Source: Pseudomonas sp. stari2
Lineage (GTDB): Bacteria; Pseudomonadota; Gammaproteobacteria; Pseudomonadales; Pseudomonadaceae
Direction of reading: 5' to 3'
DNA: 64,000 nt
Assembly (NCBI RefSeq): GCF_040760005.1
Contig: NZ_CP099760.1
Span: 1,049,501 to 1,113,500, forward strand
Shown here: in pieces, positions 1 through 8,215 of the stretch
How the letters are laid out: every line of letters starts with the position of its first letter
Numbering within the stretch: the first letter of the stretch is position 1
Program-made: the position numbers and the translations under genes
The notes under the pieces: generated by a model
The model's database searches: none
The model's input: only the letters and a program-made list of their open reading frames with translations
What the model was told of the DNA's origin: nothing

Positions 1-19
1 CCTGGCGAGGCGGATTTTT

Positions 20-691
20 GTGGAATTGAGACTGAGTCTGTTCGGCGTCAAACGCTCGATCGACCTGAGCGGTTTGGCCCGTTATCGGAACGCCGGGGTT
101 GTCCTGGCGACCTTGGCGCTGGTGGTGCCATTGACCCTGTGGCTGCTTGCCCCGGCGGCGGTGCCTGATCTGGCCCACGGCAATGTGGCCGGCGCGCAGG
201 CGTTGGCGGCCGGTTGGGCCAAGGGCGACATGATCGTGCTGGTACGTCATGTCGAGCGCTGCGATCACTCTCCGGCGCCATGCCTGAGCGGCAATGACGG
301 CATCACCGACCGTTCGCGCAGTGTCGCGGTCGCCGTCGGCGCACAGTTCGAGCACCTGGGCCTGAACCATGCCGACATCTACAACAGCCCGATGACCCGC
401 ACCGTGCAGACTGCCGGTTATATGTTCAACCACGCGACGACCGGCGAAGACTGGCTGATCAGCTGCAAGGGCCGCATGTTGCAGGATGCGCTCGCGCACA
501 AGGTCCCGGGGCGCAACCTGATCCTGGTCACCCACAGCGAATGCATGGCGCAGCTGGAAAAAGACCTCAAGGTGCCGACCTCGACCCTCGGTTATGGATC
601 CTCACTGTTCGTTTCCGCTGCCAACCCGGCGGCTCCCAAAATGCTCGGCTTCATTGAAGCCTCCGATTGGCGCACGGTGACCACCCGATGA
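20..691 (+). CDS. membrane-anchored histidine phosphatase family protein
   Basis: Predicted phosphatase of the histidine-phosphatase (phosphoglycerate mutase-like) superfamily, 223 residues. The signature RHVE lies at residues 76-79 and a second histidine motif THSE at 171-174. Residues 25-43 are one hydrophobic segment, so the catalytic part probably sits in the periplasm. The GTG start follows a GAGGCGG ribosome site, but the frame stays open to the window edge, so an earlier start is possible. Its stop overlaps the PAP2 gene by 4 bases (ATGA), which suggests translational coupling. With the neighbouring PAP2 and ArnT-like genes it suggests lipid or lipid A modification; the substrate cannot be read from sequence. 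Confidence 0.8.
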   Translation: MELRLSLFGVKRSIDLSGLARYRNAGVVLATLALVVPLTLWLLAPAAVPDLAHGNVAGAQALAAGWAKGDMIVLVRHVERCDHSPAPCLSGNDGITDRSRSVAVAVGAQFEHLGLNHADIYNSPMTRTVQTAGYMFNHATTGEDWLISCKGRMLQDALAHKVPGRNLILVTHSECMAQLEKDLKVPTSTLGYGSSLFVSAANPAAPKMLGFIEASDWRTVTTR

Positions 692-1509
692 GTTCTCGCT
701 TTTACGCTTACAACGTTGGCATTCCGCTGTTTTGTGCTGCTGTGGTGTTTCTGATGTTCGATATGACAAACATCGACATTGCCTTCAGCAACCTGCTGTT
801 CGATCCGCTGACCCACACCTTCCCGCTCGACAAGATTCATTTCTTCGAAAAACTGACCCACAAGTGGGCGCGGATCATTCCGAACTGGACCGCTGAAATT
901 GCCTTGATCGGCGCGATGCTGTCGGTGGTCTGGCCGCTGGTCAATCCGCAGAAGCGCCCGCGTCTCGGCGAGTTTCTGGAGCGCTGTAAAGTGGCTCCGG
1001 TGCTGCGTTTTGCCGCTGACCATCGGCGGGATTTTCTGTTTGTGGTGGTGGCCTTCGCGGTGTGTACCGGCGTGATTCACTTCCTCAAGGCCCACACCAG
1101 CGTTTACTGCCCGATCGAGACGACGCTGTACGGCGGCAAGATGGCCCACATCGAGTGGTACAACAATTTCCAGCTGTTCCATGAAGCCGGCGACGGTCGT
1201 TGCTGGCCGGGCGGACATGCCTCCGGCGGCTTCACCATGCTGGCGCTGTATTTTGTCGCGCGGCGTTATCAGTGGCGCTTCTCCAGCGCCTTGTTGTGGG
1301 GCTCGCTGCTGCTCGGTTTCGTCTACGGCACCACACGCGTCCTGCAGGGCTGGCACTACATGTCCCACACGTTCTGGGCCGGTATCTTCGTGTGGCTGGC
1401 GTGTTTGCTGACGGCGCTGGCGTTCTATGGTCGGGCTCGACTGGAGTTGCCGGTGTTGAGCAAGCGTGAGCGACAGGTGTTCAGTGCACAGCCTGAGGCT
1501 GCTCTCTGA
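688..1509 (+). CDS. PAP2-family membrane phosphatase
   Basis: Multi-spanning membrane phosphatase of the PAP2 / LpxE-like superfamily, 273 residues. The three phosphatase motifs are visible: a lysine in KAHTS, the central WPGGHASGG near residues 173-181, and R(x5)H in RVLQGWH. Such enzymes remove phosphate from lipids such as lipid A or undecaprenyl pyrophosphate. I chose the ATG at 688 because it overlaps the upstream stop (ATGA); a TTG at 667 is in frame but less likely. A bidirectional terminator follows. The pair with the histidine phosphatase suggests a small envelope-modification operon. Confidence 0.85.
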   Translation: MSSRFYAYNVGIPLFCAAVVFLMFDMTNIDIAFSNLLFDPLTHTFPLDKIHFFEKLTHKWARIIPNWTAEIALIGAMLSVVWPLVNPQKRPRLGEFLERCKVAPVLRFAADHRRDFLFVVVAFAVCTGVIHFLKAHTSVYCPIETTLYGGKMAHIEWYNNFQLFHEAGDGRCWPGGHASGGFTMLALYFVARRYQWRFSSALLWGSLLLGFVYGTTRVLQGWHYMSHTFWAGIFVWLACLLTALAFYGRARLELPVLSKRERQVFSAQPEAAL

Positions 1510-1527
1510 AGCGTCGCGATTGAAATG

Positions 1528-1555
1528 AAAAACCCGCCCTCACCGGCGGGTTTTT
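1528..1555. terminator. bidirectional intrinsic terminator
   Basis: A 7-bp stem (acccgcc / ggcgggt) is flanked by an A-run on the left and a T-run on the right. It lies between the convergent PAP2 gene and glycosyltransferase gene, so it can serve both. Confidence 0.8.
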
Positions 1556-1573
1556 CGTTTGTGCATCGCTGTA

Positions 1574-3010
1574 TCAATAGCCTACGAAGTAGTACGCCTG
1601 GCGCCCGACCATCATGGTCTTGAGCACTTTCAACGGGGCGACGGGCTCGCTGTCCCCCGACATTACCGCGATGTTCGAAGGCGAGGCACTGAGGTAATCC
1701 TTCAGTTGCGCATCGGTGTCCAGGCCCTTGAGGACGCTCTGGGTGTAGAACACGCTGGCGCCGCCAACCCGTTCGTTGGCCTGGAACAGCGCGACCTGAT
1801 GGCCGCTGGCTTGCAGGGACTGGATGTGTTCGGTCAGTGGCAGGAACGACAATTCCTTGTCCGCCTTCGGCAGTGCCCATTGTGCGGCGCCGAGATAGCT
1901 GGCGATCACCACGGTCAGGATACCGGCCGCCAATGCCTGACGATGACGGGCGATCCATCCTACAAAACCGCTGTTACGGTCCTTCAACCTGTCGAACAGT
2001 ACGCTCGCATATTCCGCCGCAATCACTGCCGCTGCCGGCGTCATCGACATCAGGTACACCGTGCGCTTGCTCGACGCCAGGGTCAGCATGATGAACTGCG
2101 CAACGATCCACAGGCTGAAAAACAGCAGATAACGATTGGTCTTCAATTGTTTACGGAAGTGCCACAGCCCCAAGTACACCAGAATATTCCACGGCAGGAA
2201 CGCTTCGGGCAGTTTGGCGATGTAGTAGTAAAACGGCTCATAGTGCCCGGCTTCGACGAAGGAGCCGCTGAAACGTCCGACGCTGTTGGTCAGCAAGACC
2301 TCTCTGACGGCCTGGGCGCCGCCGTGCTGATAGAGCACTGCGAGCCAGATCAGCAACGGAATCAGCCCGAGCGCGGTCAACAACCCGGGCCGCAGCCACT
2401 CGGTCAGTTTGAAGCGCTTGTCTATCAGGTTGTCGGCCAGCAGGTAAGCGAAAATCACCACCCCCGGCATCGCCAGACCGAGCACGCCTTTGCTGAGCGT
2501 GGCGATGGCAATCCCGATCACAAACAGCAACGAATTACCCGGCGTCGAAGCGCGTTGCGCCTGGAAAAACGCCAGTAACGCCGTGGTCACGCCGAGTGCG
2601 AGCAACGCATCCTCGCCGACCCCGCGCACGTTGCTCCAGTAACTGGCCATGGTCGCCAGCAGAATCCCCGCCGTCCACGCGACCGCTTTCGGCCGTCCGA
2701 AGCGCCGCAGCATGCCGTACAGAATCATCACGCTGAGCAGACCGGCCACCGCCGACGCCAGCCGCACCGCCCACGGCGAAACACCGAACACGCGCATGGC
2801 GCCGGCATCCAGCCACAGACTCAGGGGCGGTTTTTCCAGAAACGGTTCACCGAATAGACGGGGCGTCACCCAGTCATCGTCCAGGTGCATCTCCATGGCG
2901 ATCCCGGCGACCCGGGCCTCGGTGGAGCCTTGCAATTGATGGTTACCCAACGCGAAGAAAAACAGCAGGGCGGCAAGCAGGAACAGGGAAGTGACGGCAC
3001 GCGACGACAT
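1574..3010 (-). CDS. ArnT-like family glycosyltransferase
   Basis: Polytopic membrane glycosyltransferase of the ArnT/PMT type, 478 residues. These enzymes transfer a sugar from a lipid-phosphate carrier to lipid A or a similar acceptor on the periplasmic face. The N-terminus has a membrane segment, then the family region with EAR at about residue 31 and EKPPLSLW at about 58-65, typical of the first periplasmic loop that holds the catalytic acidic residues. Many hydrophobic helices follow and a short soluble tail ends the protein. It faces the PAP2/phosphatase pair across a shared terminator. Donor sugar is unknown; it is not inside an arn operon, so I give no symbol. Confidence 0.85.
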   Translation of the reverse strand: MSSRAVTSLFLLAALLFFFALGNHQLQGSTEARVAGIAMEMHLDDDWVTPRLFGEPFLEKPPLSLWLDAGAMRVFGVSPWAVRLASAVAGLLSVMILYGMLRRFGRPKAVAWTAGILLATMASYWSNVRGVGEDALLALGVTTALLAFFQAQRASTPGNSLLFVIGIAIATLSKGVLGLAMPGVVIFAYLLADNLIDKRFKLTEWLRPGLLTALGLIPLLIWLAVLYQHGGAQAVREVLLTNSVGRFSGSFVEAGHYEPFYYYIAKLPEAFLPWNILVYLGLWHFRKQLKTNRYLLFFSLWIVAQFIMLTLASSKRTVYLMSMTPAAAVIAAEYASVLFDRLKDRNSGFVGWIARHRQALAAGILTVVIASYLGAAQWALPKADKELSFLPLTEHIQSLQASGHQVALFQANERVGGASVFYTQSVLKGLDTDAQLKDYLSASPSNIAVMSGDSEPVAPLKVLKTMMVGRQAYYFVGY

Positions 3011-3079
3011 AGGTTTCAGTTAACCGGAAGGGGCGAGAGGCGTGAGCATACTTCGTCAATGCTTAACAAATTGTGAAAC

Positions 3080-3667
3080 TCACGCGAGTCGTCGCGACCA
3101 GCGCTGATCCGGCGCCTCAAACCCCGGGTTGATTCGCGCCGTCAGCACATGATCCTGCCAGCGCCCGGCGATGTTCAGGTAGGCCTTGGCGTAGCCTTCT
3201 TTCTCGAACCCCAGGCGCTCAAGCAGCCGCGCACTGCGTTCATTACCGGGAATGTAGTTGGCCATGATCCGGTGCAGATTCTGGGCCTCGAACATATAGG
3301 CGATGGCGGACTCCAGCGCTTCCTGCATCAGGCCCTGACCCTGATGGGCCGCATCAATGTGATAACCCAGATAACACGCCTGGAACGCACCACGAATGAT
3401 CCCGCTGAAATTGCAGGCGCCGATCATTTGCTCGCCGTTCGGAGTCAGCAACGCCATATGCACCGCCAGTCCGGCTTCGAAAGCGCTGGCCTGGACTTCA
3501 AGGCGTCGGCGGATCTGTTCGGTGGAGAAGTAGTCGGTGGTGCGGATTGGTGACCACGGCGCGAGGTGGCGTTGATTGCGCTGGTAGAACGCGCTTTCCA
3601 GCGGCGCCTGATCCGGGTCGAGCACCGCGAGCGTCAGGCGTTGGCAGGGGAGGGTCAACAGCGGCAT
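3080..3667 (-). CDS. GNAT acetyltransferase, RimJ/RimL-like
   Basis: N-acetyltransferase of the GNAT superfamily, 195 residues from the ATG at 3667. The acetyl-CoA binding region with QGQGLMQEAL, and the following RIMANYIPGNERSARLLERL, match the RimJ/RimL ribosomal-protein N-acetyltransferase type. The substrate is inferred only. GGAG lies 6 bases before the ATG. A longer frame back to 3733 would be translated straight through the C15 homopolymer and give an implausible proline run, so I reject that start. The homopolymer just upstream of the ribosome site is discussed under findings. Confidence 0.85.
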   Translation of the reverse strand: MPLLTLPCQRLTLAVLDPDQAPLESAFYQRNQRHLAPWSPIRTTDYFSTEQIRRRLEVQASAFEAGLAVHMALLTPNGEQMIGACNFSGIIRGAFQACYLGYHIDAAHQGQGLMQEALESAIAYMFEAQNLHRIMANYIPGNERSARLLERLGFEKEGYAKAYLNIAGRWQDHVLTARINPGFEAPDQRWSRRLA

Positions 3668-3677
3668 TGGGGGCTCC

Positions 3678-3692
3678 GGGGGGGGGGGGGGG
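3678..3692. repeat. 15-base G (C on minus strand) homopolymer
   Basis: An uninterrupted run of 15 G on the plus strand, followed after one C by four more G. On the minus strand it is a C15 tract ending immediately before the GGAG ribosome site of the acetyltransferase gene, 11 bases before its ATG. Confidence 0.9.
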
Positions 3693-3756
3693 CGGGGTTG
3701 ATCGCCAGAATTGCGCGGTGGGAGGGAAAACACAAACGCGTGGCCAAATCCCGGAC

Positions 3757-3782
3757 AAAAAAAAGCCCGCAGGAGAGCGGGC
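3757..3782 (-). terminator. intrinsic terminator, minus strand
   Basis: Stem gcccgc / gcgggc with a 6-base loop, followed on the minus strand by an eight-T run. It lies downstream of the DUF6124-like gene and separates it from the acetyltransferase. Confidence 0.75.
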
Positions 3783-3912
3783 GAACCGTAGTTTCTTGAA
3801 TGAGCGAGCGGACTTTACAGCTTTGGCGGAAGCGGAGCAGTGAAGAAAAATTCATCTCGCAGCACCTTCGCTCAAGACGCCAGGCCCCCTGATTTCGGCC
3901 CTTTCAAGAGAA

Positions 3913-4278
3913 TCAGTGGCAGATGACTGGCTTCGAATCGGCCGCCTGCTGCAGTGGATCAAGCTTGCTCAGGGCGCTGCTGACCAGCATCTCCGCCAAC
4001 CCCGCCAACTGATGCATCGCAACGATCCGCGCACGTTGCACCTCATCCGGTCGGTGAACGAGATCATGCGCCATCATATTGAGCGCCGCGAGATTCTGGC
4101 TGGCGTGAGTCAACAGCGTGACCAGGTCGACGTCGGGACGCACACTGAAGATCTGATCGACCGGAAGAAGCCGGGAATTGCGCCTGCGGGCAACGGTAAT
4201 GGGACGTTCGGAAGTCGAGATCGTCCTGGACTCGGCAACCGGGGGATTTTCGGATGGATCGGGGGTGTCTTTTTTCAT
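3913..4278 (-). CDS. DUF6124/DUF3077-like Pseudomonas protein
   Basis: Small soluble protein of 121 residues with no known activity. A polar N-terminal half (residues 1-45, rich in P, S, R) is followed by a helical C-terminal part containing FSVRPDVDL, then LTHASQNL and a MHQLAGLAEML segment. This is the layout of small proteins found in many copies in Pseudomonas genomes and labelled DUF6124 or DUF3077. Start ATG at 4278 has GGAGT upstream; an in-frame ATG at 4347 has no support. It lies just outside the ssrA-linked insert. Confidence 0.65.
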   Translation of the reverse strand: MKKDTPDPSENPPVAESRTISTSERPITVARRRNSRLLPVDQIFSVRPDVDLVTLLTHASQNLAALNMMAHDLVHRPDEVQRARIVAMHQLAGLAEMLVSSALSKLDPLQQAADSKPVICH

Positions 4279-4418
4279 GACCGGACTCCATGTGAGGGGT
4301 GATCCTTGCGCTTCGGCGGGGTAGTGCCGTTCACCTGTTTGTTGCAAGGGGTGGAGGGTAACCGGGTGGGGGCGGGGGGACTAGTTCATGGAAGTCGACG
4401 CGGGTTGAGGGAAATTTC

Positions 4419-4460
4419 CTAGGATGCTGGCGGAAAGAATTGAAGCTCGCTCTCCGAATC
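4419..4460 (-). pseudogene. scar of a second isochorismatase-family gene
   Basis: On the minus strand the last codons read ..SESELQFFPPAS and stop at 4421-4419. They align with the C-terminal end of the broken isochorismatase gene at 8216-8691 (..SSELRS..AS stop), and the DNA around 4391-4452 aligns without gaps to 8188-8249. The scar is joined directly to a leader matching the one before that gene (ggagagc), so almost the whole coding region appears to be deleted here. Confidence 0.5.
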
Positions 4461-4462
4461 TT

Positions 4463-4520
4463 AATCCCCAGATGCGACAAGGCCCGCACTTGGCGGGCCT
4501 TGTCGTTGACAGTTGGTGGA
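4463..4520. repeat. left copy of the ssrA 3'-end direct repeat (attL-like)
   Basis: 58 bases repeat 8708-8765 with two mismatches (offset 4245). They include the ssrA terminator hairpin and the tmRNA CCA end (TGG at 4514-4516). Beyond base 4520 the match to ssrA becomes weak, although TTTGAA of the T-loop is still recognisable. This is the expected footprint of an element integrated at the 3' end of ssrA. Confidence 0.8.
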
Positions 4521-4639
4521 CCGGGTTCGTTTGAACTGGGCTGTAAAACCCCAGTAATTATTGGTTGTCGCGCGGATCATGTTTTTAAGGGGTACAGATT
4601 GGGATACACGCTGAACGATGTTGAGTCGGTTTCTGCCAC

Positions 4640-5482
4640 CTACAGGGCGATCATGTCTGCGATCTGATACCCAAGATTTGTGACTTGGTAGATTTCGCCT
4701 TTGTAGCCCTGGCCGACGATGAGGCCTTCGTTGGTCAGTTCGGCAATCGCTTGTTCCCATTTTGCAACTTCTCTTCGATCGCTTTTTTCAGCGACGAGAT
4801 TTTTACCGTTTGTTTGGACGTCCGTTCCTTCCATGTAGTCGACGTGAATAATCGTACCGTGGGAATCCAAGCTTGCCTCCTTCAACAAGATCCGAGCCTC
4901 ACCAGATAGTTTTGGGATCGATGTTTTGGACTCGATGATTTCACGCAGGCCGTGTTGTTCCGCATCGTTGAATAGAGCGTGCTCGTTGACCTTCAGTTGA
5001 AGGTGTCGATAGAGCTTTGTACGGAAGTCACTGAGGCTATCATAGCTCTCATAAAGTCCACGACTTTGACAGTCGGTCTTGAATTTCTTAACCGCCGCAG
5101 CCTGATCAAGATCGACAGAGTCCATGGCCACGGGTTGAGATGAGAAATAAAGCATTGCTGGTTTGCCCGACTCAATATGCTTTTCAAGCTCTTCAACGGT
5201 GCCGCTTGCATACTCATCGGTGGGGGTGCCAAGCCTTGTCCAAAATACCCCTATAAGAAGATCGCATTTCTCTAGGATTTGCTGATTGATGATGGCTTGG
5301 GGTGAAGCCCCCATCTCTGGAGATGAATGGGACTCCCACCCAATGGGCAGCAGCACAATCTTCCGAGCGTTTGAGTTGACCGCGTTCCACTCATAGATGA
5401 CGTCACGCACGATGGTGCGCTCGGAGGCAACATCACCTGGAGAGGCGATCATCACGTTGAAAGTCTCAGCTGTGTAGCTCAT
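4640..5482 (-). CDS. DUF4062 domain protein
   Basis: 280-residue protein. The N-terminal 120 residues are a DUF4062 domain: MIASPGDVASER at 11-22, CDLLIGVFWTRLGTPT at 73-88 and SGTVEELE at 93-100. This fold is Rossmann-like, related to TIR/STALD sensor or effector domains, and is often N-terminal in NTPase-type conflict proteins. Here no NTPase follows. The C-terminal third (about 170-280) looks like a winged helix ending in YQVTNLGYQIADMI. GAGG precedes the ATG. It is the first gene inside the ssrA insert and is AT-richer than the core. Enzyme activity is not known. Confidence 0.8.
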   Translation of the reverse strand: MSYTAETFNVMIASPGDVASERTIVRDVIYEWNAVNSNARKIVLLPIGWESHSSPEMGASPQAIINQQILEKCDLLIGVFWTRLGTPTDEYASGTVEELEKHIESGKPAMLYFSSQPVAMDSVDLDQAAAVKKFKTDCQSRGLYESYDSLSDFRTKLYRHLQLKVNEHALFNDAEQHGLREIIESKTSIPKLSGEARILLKEASLDSHGTIIHVDYMEGTDVQTNGKNLVAEKSDRREVAKWEQAIAELTNEGLIVGQGYKGEIYQVTNLGYQIADMIAL

Positions 5483-5539
5483 TGCACATCCTCTGTGTTG
5501 GAAGAGCGTAGGTCTATGGGTATGACAGTAAGGCTCCCT

Positions 5540-5740
5540 TCAGCACCGATATCGATCACGAATGTATCGGTTGTAATAGGAGCCTTTTGATGCGGCTGAC
5601 ATCAGACCTTGGTGTATTGCTGGAGGGACATTGCAGAAGTCATAGGAGTGACCCTGTTGAAAGCGGATACTCGTTCTTTTTGTGCCTGGATCGTAGCCAA
5701 CGGCGGTCATTGCATCAGAGCGTACGGCGATCATTTCCAT
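5540..5740 (-). CDS. KTSC domain protein
   Basis: 66-residue single-domain protein. The pattern VRSDAMTAVGYDPGT, then a short hydrophobic strand, YDFCNVP, and ASKGSYYNRYIRDRY at the end is the KTSC domain. The family is named after a lysyl-tRNA synthetase C-terminal appendage, and stand-alone copies are common on mobile DNA. Function is unknown. It is encoded on the same strand as the DUF4062 gene, 57 bases upstream of it, so the two are probably cotranscribed. Confidence 0.75.
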   Translation of the reverse strand: MEMIAVRSDAMTAVGYDPGTKRTSIRFQQGHSYDFCNVPPAIHQGLMSAASKGSYYNRYIRDRYRC

Positions 5741-5952
5741 AGCATTTCCCCAAATAATGCGACCCTTCAGTAGGTCAACCCGTCTGATACTAGTTGAGCC
5801 GCTTGTGTTTGGTGTCCTCCGCCTAAAAGGCGCCGGGTACCCTGGGGTTATCCTAGGGGCACGGGGTCAGAAACCCGCGGGACTGCGTTAGTGGTAGGTT
5901 TTCAAAGTTACTGAAATTTCAGTCATTGAAATTGAAAGAAATTCGGTTGAAA

Positions 5953-5987
5953 AAGGCCATCGTTACCGCATCGGTAACGATGGCCTT
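5953..5987 (-). terminator. 16-bp perfect hairpin, terminator-like on minus strand
   Basis: Arms 5953-5968 and 5972-5987 are perfect inverted repeats with a CAT loop. On the minus strand the stem is followed by TTTTTC, as in an intrinsic terminator. No gene is recognisable upstream on that strand, so it may be a relic, or the end of an unannotated RNA. Confidence 0.5.
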
Positions 5988-6708
5988 CGTGTTGATGATT
6001 ATGGACACCTTCAGCTGTCAACCGAGTCAACCTGTCAACCAACGTGAAAAAATCAGCCACTACCAAGATCCCTCGCGTTTTATGTCCCGTGCCATTCAGA
6101 AATGCTCAGGGGCCCCGGCGACCTCTCAACACCTTGTGCAATTGCACGGGTGAACTGTGTGTTCACCCGGTTCACCTGTTCACTAAGCTACGCATCTGTC
6201 CGCTAACAAAGTCCGGCGGGTTTCCGACCCCGTGTCCATCGAAAGGACCCAGGGCCCCCAGCGTTTTTTAAGGTCGGGGCTGAAGATTCAGCCAGACCTA
6301 CTAGTATCTGTTGATGATCTGCCGGATGGAGTGGCGTCATGGAAATGAATGGCTCTCGTTCTTACGCCTGACTGCTGTCAGCTGCGATGCGGATACGATC
6401 GAATAAGGTCTGCTTTAAGTAGGCCTTCAGTCTCCACTAGATTTTTCCGGCAGGCTACTTTTGGCGCTGAAGGGATTGTTATTAACGGGGGAGCGGGGGA
6501 GATGCCGCCTCAATCCCGTGTTACTAGTGTTTCGAGCGATCTAACTACTTGTATCAAAAGGAAATTTATTCAGTAACCCCGTGTGGGTCTCTACATTGGG
6601 GCGGTGTTACGGGGCAGGTGGGTGTAACGCATCTCCGGCAAAGGATGGCAGCGTCCAGAGTGGAGGGTGTTTGACTACCAAAGAGAGGCTAATACTAGGG
6701 AGGTATAT

Positions 6709-6801
6709 TTGAATCCACCCCCAAAGGAACCGCTCAAGCAAGACCTTCGTTGCCTGACATCACTTTGCCGAGCCGGTCTAGATAAACAGGAGCGTTTCTA
6801 G
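6709..6801 (+). CDS. possible 30-residue peptide
   Basis: A TTG-started frame preceded by a strong GGGAGG ribosome site. The peptide begins MNPPPKEPLKQDL and contains a Leu/Cys-rich middle. Nothing is recognised. The only support is the ribosome site, so this is tentative. It lies about 120 bases before the DUF4917 gene on the same strand. Confidence 0.2.
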   Translation: MNPPPKEPLKQDLRCLTSLCRAGLDKQERF

Positions 6802-6918
6802 CGCGGCAGAGCAAAGTTCGGTGCGTAAACGAATTCTTGCTAGTGGGCTTAAGGGCGATAGACAGGGTTCGAGAGGACTGATAGCGTTCTGATTCTACAA
6901 AACTACCAAGGAAAGGTG

Positions 6919-7896
6919 ATGCCCAACATCGTTGATTGGCGAGAAATTCGCGAAAATTTTAACCACACGATTTTATTAGGAAATGGAGCCAGCATGGCCG
7001 TCCATCCTGATTTCGGGTATGGATCATTGTATGAGGCAGCGAACCAGATGGGTTTTCTCGATGGACCTGTTCGGACGGTCTTTCAGCGATTCAATACTTC
7101 CGACTTTGAACTTGTTCTTAGGCGTCTCTGGTATACCTCTCTAGTCAATGAAGCGTTTGGCAACCAGCCTGGCGCAGTTGAACAAGCATATCAGCAGGTC
7201 CGAACCGCATTGATTCAAACAGTGCGCGAGACACATGTAACCTATGCGGATGCCGAAGAGCATTTGCCCAATATATATAGATTTTTAAAAGGATTCGATA
7301 CCGTCGTTTCCCTGAATTATGATCTTATTGTGTATTGGGCAATGATGTTTGGTAATAGGACTTTAGGTCGTTGGTTTAAAGATGGATTTATGCCTCGGAG
7401 TTTTCGTGATGATTGGGAGTCGTTGAGGGAGCCATTCGGCGCGGAAAGATCCACATTGGTTTTTTATCCGCACGGAAATTTGGTTCTTGCCCGTTCTGAA
7501 ACTGGCGCAGAAGTAAAGTTAGCAGGTGGCGACGAAAGATTACTCGATGTGATTCTAGATAGCTGGGAAGGGAGAGGCGCAATTCCATTGTTTGTATGTG
7601 AAGGGACCGCCGAGCATAAGAAGTCTGCTATTGAAAGCGCATCGTATCTGCAGCGCGTCTATAGAGAGGTAGTTCCTTCCCTGAGTGACTCTCTGGTGAT
7701 ATATGGCTGGAATATATCGGTGCAAGATCAGCATGTAATCGATCAGTTGCGGCGATCAAATGTTACTCGCGTAGCGGTATCAGTTTGGAATGAAGATGCA
7801 GGATATATGCAGAGAGCAGAAGAGGCTCTGCGTGGTATAGGCATTCGGAACATAAATTTTTTTGATTCGGCTAGTGAAGGCTGCTGGATAAACTGA
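6919..7896 (+). CDS. DUF4917 family protein (SIR2-like fold)
   Basis: 325-residue protein. The Rossmann-type nucleotide loop is ILLGNGAS at about 18-25, followed by VVSLNYDL at 129-136 and YPHGNL at 183-188; near the C-terminus comes VIYGWNISVQDQHVIDQL. These match the SIR2-like layout (nucleotide loop, NYD, HG motif) of the DUF4917 family. SIR2-like proteins in prokaryotic conflict systems often cleave NAD+, but that is inference here. The ATG at 6919 follows AAGGAAAGG. The gene is AT-rich, stands alone on the plus strand and has a terminator-like hairpin 110 bases downstream. Confidence 0.75.
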   Translation: MPNIVDWREIRENFNHTILLGNGASMAVHPDFGYGSLYEAANQMGFLDGPVRTVFQRFNTSDFELVLRRLWYTSLVNEAFGNQPGAVEQAYQQVRTALIQTVRETHVTYADAEEHLPNIYRFLKGFDTVVSLNYDLIVYWAMMFGNRTLGRWFKDGFMPRSFRDDWESLREPFGAERSTLVFYPHGNLVLARSETGAEVKLAGGDERLLDVILDSWEGRGAIPLFVCEGTAEHKKSAIESASYLQRVYREVVPSLSDSLVIYGWNISVQDQHVIDQLRRSNVTRVAVSVWNEDAGYMQRAEEALRGIGIRNINFFDSASEGCWIN

Positions 7897-8215
7897 GGCT
7901 TTACCCACAGAGGTAGAGTGCGTTTCTAGAAAAGTCAGTCTGTTAAGTTCTTCATGTAATAGGTGCTGATAAGAATTGTGGTTGGTGTGAGTGAAAAGAG
8001 TGAAAAGGGGGGCAGATTTATTTTGAAGGAAATCAATCAGTCCCCCTTTTTCATTTGTCTTTGAGTGTCTTTCTCATGACAAGGCTCCATGGTTTCAGGC
8101 TTCCGGCGAATTCCTTTGGTAAACCATCTGCCGGCTCGCAGCGGAGCGCGAAGACTAGCGCTCGGAAGCATCTTGAACCAGTACATTAGAATCGACGCGT
8201 GCTGCAGGAAACTTC
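7897..8215. other. intergenic region right of DUF4917
   Basis: No gene seen. It contains a terminator-like hairpin (8003-8051). Around 8188 it begins the block that aligns with 4391-4452 left of the insert. Confidence 0.5.
8003..8051 (+). terminator. possible terminator of the DUF4917 gene
   Basis: aaaaggggg and ccccctttt form a stem around a loop of about 29 bases, with a T-run on the plus-strand side. The long loop lowers confidence. Confidence 0.4.

Larger units (their letters stand above)
5741..6918. other. long non-coding stretch inside the ssrA insert
   Basis: About 1.2 kb without a convincing gene. It holds a perfect 16-bp inverted repeat at 5953-5987, a shorter perfect one near 6148-6168 (gggtgaac / gttcaccc), a possible very small frame at 6709-6801, and otherwise short frames without ribosome sites. 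It separates the minus-strand KTSC/DUF4062 pair from the plus-strand DUF4917 gene, so it must contain the promoters of both, but I cannot place them. Confidence 0.5.

Noticed and set aside
592..1368. Long minus-strand open frame opposite the PAP2 gene
   Set aside because: Shadow frame of a GC-rich gene; no family pattern, and the plus-strand protein has clear motifs.
5926..6576. Short plus-strand frames in the ssrA insert
   Set aside because: No ribosome sites, start inside the hairpin region, no family pattern; listed only as non-coding DNA.
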